Positions 59,040-64,000 of a stretch of 64,000 bases of DNA are shown here, in pieces (within the stretch, counting starts at the first letter, position 1; every line of letters starts with the position of its first letter). Below the pieces are notes generated by a model. It had not been told where the DNA came from and ran no database searches. It worked only from the letters and a program-made list of their open reading frames with translations. Origin of the DNA: Vibrio ishigakensis (lineage in GTDB: Bacteria > Pseudomonadota > Gammaproteobacteria > Enterobacterales > Vibrionaceae); contig NZ_AP024882.1 in the NCBI RefSeq assembly GCF_024347675.1, positions 1,426,001 through 1,490,000 on the forward strand. The letters run 5' to 3'. The position numbers and the translations under genes were made by a program.

Positions 59040-59359
59040 GGTCTAGTTCCAAAACTTCTTTAATAAATAACAAGTTACACCATCACAGCGCTTGTTAGTA
59101 GCCCGTATTTTTCAACTTATGTCACAATTGCCTATCGTGCAGTGAATTATTCTGTGCCGTTTCTGCCCCTGTAATCAACTTACATTATTTTGATTACGTA
59201 CAGCCTTCCTTATAAAGGTAAGCCATTGAATATAAGGAACTATTTTTAAAAGACCAAACGATTAGCCCACTATAGAATCAGTGTCATGTTCGCACATTAT
59301 ATATGTTGGACTTTATTAATGAGCCTTATTATTTAGTTATAATGCGTTAGGTGTTTATT
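59040..59359. other. Intergenic region upstream of phzF
   Basis: About 320 bp with the phzF promoter at the left and the end of the vxr operon at the right. I see no supportable ORF or RNA structure other than the terminator at 59360-59380. Confidence 0.6.
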
Positions 59360-59380
59360 AAAAAAGCCTTATTCAGGCTT
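59360..59380 (-). terminator. Terminator of the vxr operon
   Basis: On the minus strand AAGCCT and AGGCTT form a 6-bp stem with loop GAATA and TTTT behind. The stem overlaps the last codons and stop of the YoaH gene. Confidence 0.75.
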
Positions 59381-59521
59381 CTTGTTATATTCGGCTCTAA
59401 TTCGTTCAGCTACAACCTTAATAGCTTGTGCTGTACTCATTCCTTCAGACATCAGTTTCTGGATTTCCTCTACCGCCTTCTGCTGCTCTTCGTGACTGAG
59501 CGGTGGCAAATCATCTAACAT
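59369..59521 (-). CDS. vxrE: UPF0181/YoaH-like small protein (vxrE equivalent)
   Basis: The 50-residue protein is [20 protein letters not shown] at the start, with [21 protein letters not shown] in the middle, closely matching E. coli YoaH ([29 protein letters not shown]). A GAGGA ribosome site lies about 8 nt upstream. It is the last gene of the vxr operon, 17 bp after vxrC. In V. cholerae a UPF0181 gene (VCA0569, vxrE) ends the same operon; the intervening vxrD gene has no counterpart here. Confidence 0.9.
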   Translation of the reverse strand: MLDDLPPLSHEEQQKAVEEIQKLMSEGMSTAQAIKVVAERIRAEYNKKPE

Positions 59522-59538
59522 TACTTTTCCTCTCTACC

Positions 59539-60423
59539 CTACTCTTCTGTAAGGTCAATGGTTTTACTAATCGTGTTCTGCTCTTGAATAATGATAGGCC
59601 CCTGCCAACGTGAGTTGACCATGGAGACACTTACCAGATAGCGATTCGGTTCAACAGAATTTTTAGGTAGCTGCTTTGGATAGCGAGACTCATAGCTCTT
59701 TTGCCAAACGCGACTGTACTTACCTTCCGAGTATTCTAATACCTCGACCGTCTGTCTTGGAAGTGGGCAAGATGGGTTGAGCAGCTTTTTCTTATCAACA
59801 GCCCAACTATCACGCGATTCCCACCTTACCTCTTGAGCAGGCGTTATAGAATCGAGAATAACCCAGCTCTTCCAACTCTCACCGTTCACATCACTAATGA
59901 TGATCTGATAAAGACCGCTTTTAAGGTCACTACTCAAGCTGTAGTTTTTACTGGTGTAATGAAGTTGTCTTTCGTTATCTGTATCAATATCTACCTTTTG
60001 CGAGATCTGTTTCTCGCTGGAGATATGTGAATCAGGCCAACGTAGAAGGCTTACATCCTTAATCGTGGATTCACTTTCGATATTAATACGAACCTTGTAA
60101 GAGGTACGTCCTGGTCTCTGAATGGTGTTTTTGTTGATGACAACATTGTCTAACCAAGCAGGGAAACCCTCGTTCATCAAGCTTTTACCACAATCTTTCT
60201 CGACCGCTTGTTCTAACAAAGCATCAAGATGAGGACGTAGATAATCCTCAGACTCTTGTTGCCAAACATGCACCATTAGGTCGAACATGCCATTTAGGTC
60301 ATCATTCAACAGGCTCTCGTGCATCTTAGATACCGTATTACTCTCTTCAAACCACTTAGCTTGAACGGAACAATACGGTAGAGCTAACGCTGCGCAGGCT
60401 AGAATCAGCTTGGCTGGTTTCAT
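59539..60423 (-). CDS. vxrC: VxrC-like exported protein (DUF2861)
   Basis: The 294-residue protein has a signal peptide (cleaved after SVQA). The mature part has alpha-helical DUF2861 features around MFDLMVHVWQQESEDYLRPHLDALLEQAVEKDCG and a beta-rich C-terminal half. It is a periplasmic protein in the Vibrio vxr operon with no known activity. Its start overlaps vxrB by 4 bp. Confidence 0.88.
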   Translation of the reverse strand: MKPAKLILACAALALPYCSVQAKWFEESNTVSKMHESLLNDDLNGMFDLMVHVWQQESEDYLRPHLDALLEQAVEKDCGKSLMNEGFPAWLDNVVINKNTIQRPGRTSYKVRINIESESTIKDVSLLRWPDSHISSEKQISQKVDIDTDNERQLHYTSKNYSLSSDLKSGLYQIIISDVNGESWKSWVILDSITPAQEVRWESRDSWAVDKKKLLNPSCPLPRQTVEVLEYSEGKYSRVWQKSYESRYPKQLPKNSVEPNRYLVSVSMVNSRWQGPIIIQEQNTISKTIDLTEE

Positions 60424-61088
60424 TCGGTCTTCATCTTGTAGCCAACACCGCGCAGGGTTTCAATCTCAATACCTGGTAGCTTCTGACGAAGCTGAAGCAC
60501 GTGAGTATCAACTGTACGAGTAGTCGGGAAATGGTTGTAACCCCATACGTGATCAAGCAGCTCATCACGGGTAAACACGCGACCTAGGTTGCTCGCAAGG
60601 AACATAAGAAGGTCAAACTCGGTACGCGTTAGAGTCACATCCTCACCACGATAAGCTACCTCTCGGGTTGCCTTATCGATAACTAGGCTCTGAGTGATAA
60701 CCTTAGAATCGTCTTGTGCTTCTTCACCACTGCTAACAGTGCGAAGGTTCGCGCGGATACGAGCAAACAATTCAGCCTCTGCAAATGGCTTAGTCAAATA
60801 GTCGTTAGCACCCATATCAAGGCCAGTTACCTTGTCTTTTACGGTAACTAGCGCAGTCAGTAGGATGATTGGCACATCTTTAATGCCTTTCCACTCACCG
60901 ATGTGAGAGACAGAATCACCATCAGGCAATTGGCGATCAAGGATAACGAGATCAGCGTGTTGCCACAGCGCTTTCGTTTCGGCGATGGTTTCGGCATGCA
61001 GGCACTTGTATCCTGCTTGCTCTAGGCTAACCAAAAGACCATCAGCCAGGTTTTTATCGTCTTCAACGAGAAGAAGTGTCTGTTCCAC
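60420..61088 (-). CDS. vxrB: VxrB/WigR response regulator (OmpR family)
   Basis: The 222-residue protein has a receiver with phospho-Asp in LVILDRQLPDGDSVS and a winged helix (LTRTEFDLLMFLASNLGRVFTRDELLDHVWGYNHFPTTRTVDTHVLQLRQKL). In V. cholerae VxrAB (WigKR) responds to cell-wall damage and controls wall synthesis, type VI secretion and biofilm genes. The gene order beside pntB is the same. It overlaps the kinase gene by 26 bp. Confidence 0.93.
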   Translation of the reverse strand: MEQTLLLVEDDKNLADGLLVSLEQAGYKCLHAETIAETKALWQHADLVILDRQLPDGDSVSHIGEWKGIKDVPIILLTALVTVKDKVTGLDMGANDYLTKPFAEAELFARIRANLRTVSSGEEAQDDSKVITQSLVIDKATREVAYRGEDVTLTRTEFDLLMFLASNLGRVFTRDELLDHVWGYNHFPTTRTVDTHVLQLRQKLPGIEIETLRGVGYKMKTE

Positions 61089-62517
61089 TTGGGATCTCCA
61101 TTATAAATTTTGTAGGTGGGCCCTCTAATCTCATCTTGCCCCCCATTCGATAAACCATAGACTCGACAATCGTCAAACCTAGGCCAAGTCCGGCTTCACT
61201 CACAAACGGTTTACGAAGTTGTTTCCAATCTTTAGAGCTCAATTGCCCTTGGTCTTCAACGGTTATGAGTAAGTTCTGTTTTTTAGTCACTACGGAAAGC
61301 TTAACAGGCGCTTCACCGTACTTAATTGCATTGTTAACCAGGTTGTCGATGCAGTTACCTAGCCAATAAATATTTACGTTTGCTTCCAAATCTTCCGGCA
61401 TCTCTAACACGACTGGAGCGGAATACTCTTCGAGCTTGTACATCAACCATTCCTGCATCGATGGAAGATGTTCTGTTGCCAGCATCTGATTATCAGATTG
61501 AAGATAATCTTTGCTCGCTTCGGCTAGTTGTCTAAGTCGTCTCGAGTCTTCGCACAGACGGCGGAACTCATCATAAACCGTCTCAGGCAAGTGCTCAAAT
61601 TCACGTCTAAAACCTTCCACTGTCATTGATAGCGAGGCTATCGGCGTTCTCAACTCATGGGTTAAGATCTGCAGAACCAACATGCGACTACGAAGCTCTT
61701 GTCTCTTGCTGTTCCAGCGATAAATGGCCCAGCCGGTAATCAAGAAGAAGTTCAGGATCACCAAAAAATAGAGCGCTTGCTTTATCAGGTCTTGGTCGCT
61801 CTTCTGGCTCCAACAGATGTTTCCTCGCTCAAAGAAACACTCGTTTACCTGATTGCTAAGAGTGAAACTGAGCTCTGCCGTGTCAGCATTTGTCTCTAGG
61901 GTTTTATAGTCAAAAATGAAATAGCTATCGCCCTTACGCAGCCAAAATTCCTCCCCCTGCAAAAACATTGGTGCACCCGCTATCAAGGCTGTGACCGAAT
62001 CGCGGTTCATGAGTTGCAGACGACCTAAAAGTGTATCTGGCTCTGCAAGGTTACGCTCGCTGATGTGCATGTACTGCTGCAGATCTTCAAACATCTCAGG
62101 ATGAACCGAGACATAACGAGCAGCATAGGTACCACCGCCTGGATGAATATGGTCTGAACGTGAGAACCATTTTACTGGCAGTTTAGTTCCGCGGCACATA
62201 GCTCGGGTAAACACTAATGGCTCTGTAACCAAAGGACTCAGGGGTAATTTCCCTTTGCACTTTTGCTCTAGTTGATACAGAAGTTGGATATCCTTGAGAG
62301 GATATTTACTTGTCTGCGGCAACATAGAATCGGGACTTATTAGCGCAGTTGGAAAATTTACCTGTATCTCTTGCATGTCGTACATCTGTTTTGCGTCGTC
62401 AAACGAAAACAGGCTCGTCAGCACGTCCAGTTTTTGCGGCAAGGTCTTGGCCTGCAGCACTGGCGATACAAACATGAGTACTAAAACAAGTAACGAAAAA
62501 CGCAAAGAGAACAACAT
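61063..62517 (-). CDS. vxrA: VxrA/WigK sensor histidine kinase
   Basis: The kinase has about 484 residues, with a signal sequence (LFSLRFSLLVLVLMFVSPVLQA). A periplasmic DUF3404-type sensor domain of about 230 residues and one membrane helix (YFLVILNFFLITGWAIYRW) follow. HisKA is LQILTHELRTPIASL, and the HATPase has NLVNNAIKYGE and GLGLGLTIVESM. The G1 box is DQGQL rather than DxGxG. The frame reaches 62601; the ATG at 62517 places the signal sequence at the N-terminus, though no clear ribosome site is visible for either start. It senses cell-wall stress in V. cholerae. Confidence 0.9.
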   Translation of the reverse strand: MLFSLRFSLLVLVLMFVSPVLQAKTLPQKLDVLTSLFSFDDAKQMYDMQEIQVNFPTALISPDSMLPQTSKYPLKDIQLLYQLEQKCKGKLPLSPLVTEPLVFTRAMCRGTKLPVKWFSRSDHIHPGGGTYAARYVSVHPEMFEDLQQYMHISERNLAEPDTLLGRLQLMNRDSVTALIAGAPMFLQGEEFWLRKGDSYFIFDYKTLETNADTAELSFTLSNQVNECFFERGNICWSQKSDQDLIKQALYFLVILNFFLITGWAIYRWNSKRQELRSRMLVLQILTHELRTPIASLSMTVEGFRREFEHLPETVYDEFRRLCEDSRRLRQLAEASKDYLQSDNQMLATEHLPSMQEWLMYKLEEYSAPVVLEMPEDLEANVNIYWLGNCIDNLVNNAIKYGEAPVKLSVVTKKQNLLITVEDQGQLSSKDWKQLRKPFVSEAGLGLGLTIVESMVYRMGGKMRLEGPPTKFIMEIPSGTDTSSR

Positions 62518-62602
62518 TTTATAAATTTTGATGAAGCTAACTATACCCATAAACAGTGCAGCATACCAAGTTTGGCTGTGTTTCTGACGGAATAATGACA
62601 AG

Positions 62603-62627
62603 AAAAAAGGGAGCCGAAGCTCCCTTT
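62603..62627 (-). terminator. Terminator after pntB
   Basis: AAAGGGAGC and GCTCCCTTT form a 9-bp stem with a 4-nt loop (CGAA on the + strand, TTCG on the transcript), followed on the minus strand by TTTTC, 18 bp downstream of pntB. Confidence 0.93.
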
Positions 62628-62644
62628 GACATAATCATAACAGA

Positions 62645-64000
62645 TTACAGATGTTCAATGATCTTCAGGCACGAATCCTTCGCATCGCCAAACAGCATCG
62701 AAGAGTTCTCTTTGAAGAACAATGGGTTTTGAACGCCAGCGTAACCAGTGTTCATAGAACGCTTGAACACAACCACATTTTGCGCATTCCACACCTCAAG
62801 TACTGGCATGCCAGCGATTGGGCTGTTCGGATCTTCAAGGGCTGCCGGGTTAACCGTATCGTTAGCACCGATAACAAGAACCGTATCTGTTTCTGGGAAA
62901 TCGTCATTGATTTCATCCATTTCAAGTACGATGTCATACGGTACTTTCGCTTCAGCAAGAAGTACGTTCATGTGACCAGGAAGACGACCGGCTACTGGGT
63001 GAATACCAAAGCGCACTTCGATACCTTGAGCACGTAGCTTTTCAGTGATCTCATGAACTGGGTACTGAGCCTGTGCTACCGCCATGCCGTATCCTGGAGT
63101 GATGATGACTGATTTAGAGTTTTTCAGCATTTCTGCTACTTCTTCAGCGCTCGATTCACGGTGCTCACCGTACTCTTCACCTGTACCTTCGGTCGATACT
63201 TCCTGACCAAAACCACCTGCAATAACACTGATGAATGAGCGGTTCATCGCCTTACACATGATGTAAGACAGTATGGCGCCCGAAGAACCTACTAGCGCAC
63301 CAGTTACGATCAACAGATCATTTGCTAGCATGAAACCTGCCGCTGCTGCTGCCCAACCTGAGTATGAGTTCAGCATTGAAACCACAACTGGCATATCTGC
63401 ACCACCGATAGATGCTACAAGGTGGTAACCAAAGGCAAATGCGATTAGGGTCATGATAAATAGTGGGAACAGGCTGCCGTCACCATTTAGGTAGATATTC
63501 ATCAGCCAAGCCGATACCACAATAGCTGCAAGGTTTAGCTTGTGCTTATGTGGAAGGTTAAGTGGTGATGAGGAGATGATGCCGCGAAGTTTACCAAAGG
63601 CAACAACAGAACCTGTGAAGGTAACCGCACCGATGAATACGCCTAGGTACACCTCTACAAGGTGAATAACGTGCTCCGCATGCGTTGCCGCCTCAGGTGC
63701 GTCTAATAGGCTGTTATAACCTACTAGAACCGCAGCCATACCAACGAAGCTGTGAAGAATTGCCACAAGCTCTGGCATTTCTGTCATTTCAACTTTCTTG
63801 GCATAGTGGATACCGATACCACCACCGATAACCATGGCAATAACGATCCAAACGATACCCTCTGAGTGAGGACCAAAGATGGTTGCGATAAGCGCGATAG
63901 CCATACCGATGATGCCGTAGTAGTTACCACTACGCGCACTTTCTTGCTTAGAAAGCCCGGCTAGACTCAAAATAAAGAAAACAGCAGCAACAATATAAGC
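62645..64000 (-). CDS. pntB: NAD(P) transhydrogenase subunit beta (partial, 5' end off the window)
   Basis: The frame continues to the right edge without needing the internal Met at 63970. Residues just upstream read [19 protein letters not shown], the standard PntB start region, so only about 10 N-terminal residues are missing from a protein of about 460. About nine helices (dII) are followed by the NADP-binding dIII with [37 protein letters not shown] and [17 protein letters not shown]. It couples proton entry to NADPH formation with PntA, which should lie beyond the edge. Confidence 0.96.
   Translation of the reverse strand, partial: AYIVAAVFFILSLAGLSKQESARSGNYYGIIGMAIALIATIFGPHSEGIVWIVIAMVIGGGIGIHYAKKVEMTEMPELVAILHSFVGMAAVLVGYNSLLDAPEAATHAEHVIHLVEVYLGVFIGAVTFTGSVVAFGKLRGIISSSPLNLPHKHKLNLAAIVVSAWLMNIYLNGDGSLFPLFIMTLIAFAFGYHLVASIGGADMPVVVSMLNSYSGWAAAAAGFMLANDLLIVTGALVGSSGAILSYIMCKAMNRSFISVIAGGFGQEVSTEGTGEEYGEHRESSAEEVAEMLKNSKSVIITPGYGMAVAQAQYPVHEITEKLRAQGIEVRFGIHPVAGRLPGHMNVLLAEAKVPYDIVLEMDEINDDFPETDTVLVIGANDTVNPAALEDPNSPIAGMPVLEVWNAQNVVVFKRSMNTGYAGVQNPLFFKENSSMLFGDAKDSCLKIIEHL

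Noticed and set aside
1..64000. CRISPR arrays, insertion sequences, prophage, tRNA or rRNA genes
   Set aside because: No repeated spacers, transposase genes, phage structural genes or RNA gene sequences were recognised when reading the window. Only a domesticated-looking recombinase was found.

Overview
The window reads as part of a Vibrio genome, probably the smaller chromosome. The evidence is gene content: a complete-looking symbiosis-polysaccharide (syp) type cluster, the vxrA-vxrB-vxrC genes beside pntB (an arrangement known from V. cholerae chromosome 2), ddl near yciH, FabV as enoyl reductase, and a YbbA/YbbP/TesA block. All of this is chromosomal housekeeping or accessory DNA. I see no phage, insertion sequence, rRNA, tRNA or CRISPR array. 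The genus is inferred from protein similarity and gene order, not from a search.

Layout, left end (1-15.5 kb, almost all minus strand): a syp-like exopolysaccharide locus in the order sypA-B-C-D-[HPt]-G-H-I-J-K-L-M, running off the left edge inside sypM. It encodes a STAS regulator, an OmpA lipoprotein, a multi-SLBB export protein, a ParA-like protein, a stand-alone HPt protein, a sigma-54 response regulator, three glycosyltransferases, a flippase, a polymerase/ligase and an acyltransferase. Near-perfect -24/-12 promoters and palindromic TTCTCA-N3-TGAGAA sites, matching the known SypG-binding element, lie ahead of sypA, sypI and sypM. Two of these sites are embedded in the 3' ends of the preceding genes. 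Directly upstream of sypA, after one small RRM gene, sit a hybrid kinase and an H-NOX nitric oxide sensor (hahK/hnoX type). sypE is absent and full-length sypF is replaced by the bare HPt protein. The locus therefore appears to contain a whole NO -> H-NOX -> hybrid kinase -> HPt -> SypG -> syp promoter relay. This is the most interesting system in the window.

15.6-29.9 kb: an oligo-1,6-glucosidase, an ABC-class ATPase, a GAF protein with degenerate GGDEF and EAL domains, fabV, tesA divergent from ybbA-ybbP, a cluster of DnaA boxes in the ybbP/pxpC gap, the 5-oxoprolinase operon pxpABC, and galE. 30-43 kb: a tiny membrane-protein ORF, a YhaJ-like LysR regulator, an EamA transporter, yibL, a PatZ-type acetyltransferase with a shortened ATP-grasp region, a SPOR lipoprotein, ddl, a degenerate tyrosine recombinase, yciH, an NCS2 purine permease under a guanine-class purine riboswitch, azlCD, a DUF4174 protein, a CAP-domain lipoprotein and a beta-hydroxyacid dehydrogenase.

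43.6-50.7 kb: azoR, a second YhaJ-like LysR gene and doxX-pirin, tied together by a shared 17-bp palindrome; then a probable low-zinc operon (dihydroorotase, gamma-carbonic anhydrase, COG0523 GTPase) behind a Zur-like palindrome; then a quinone-oxidoreductase-like gene divergent from a LysR gene. 51-57.9 kb: a two-component system divergent from a GT2/ArnT-like/GtrA lipid-linked sugar module, a DUF3626 gene whose TTG start lies in an inverted repeat, and a GNAT gene. 58-64 kb: phzF, then the vxr operon (vxrA, vxrB, vxrC and a YoaH/UPF0181 gene with no room for vxrD), and pntB running off the right edge.
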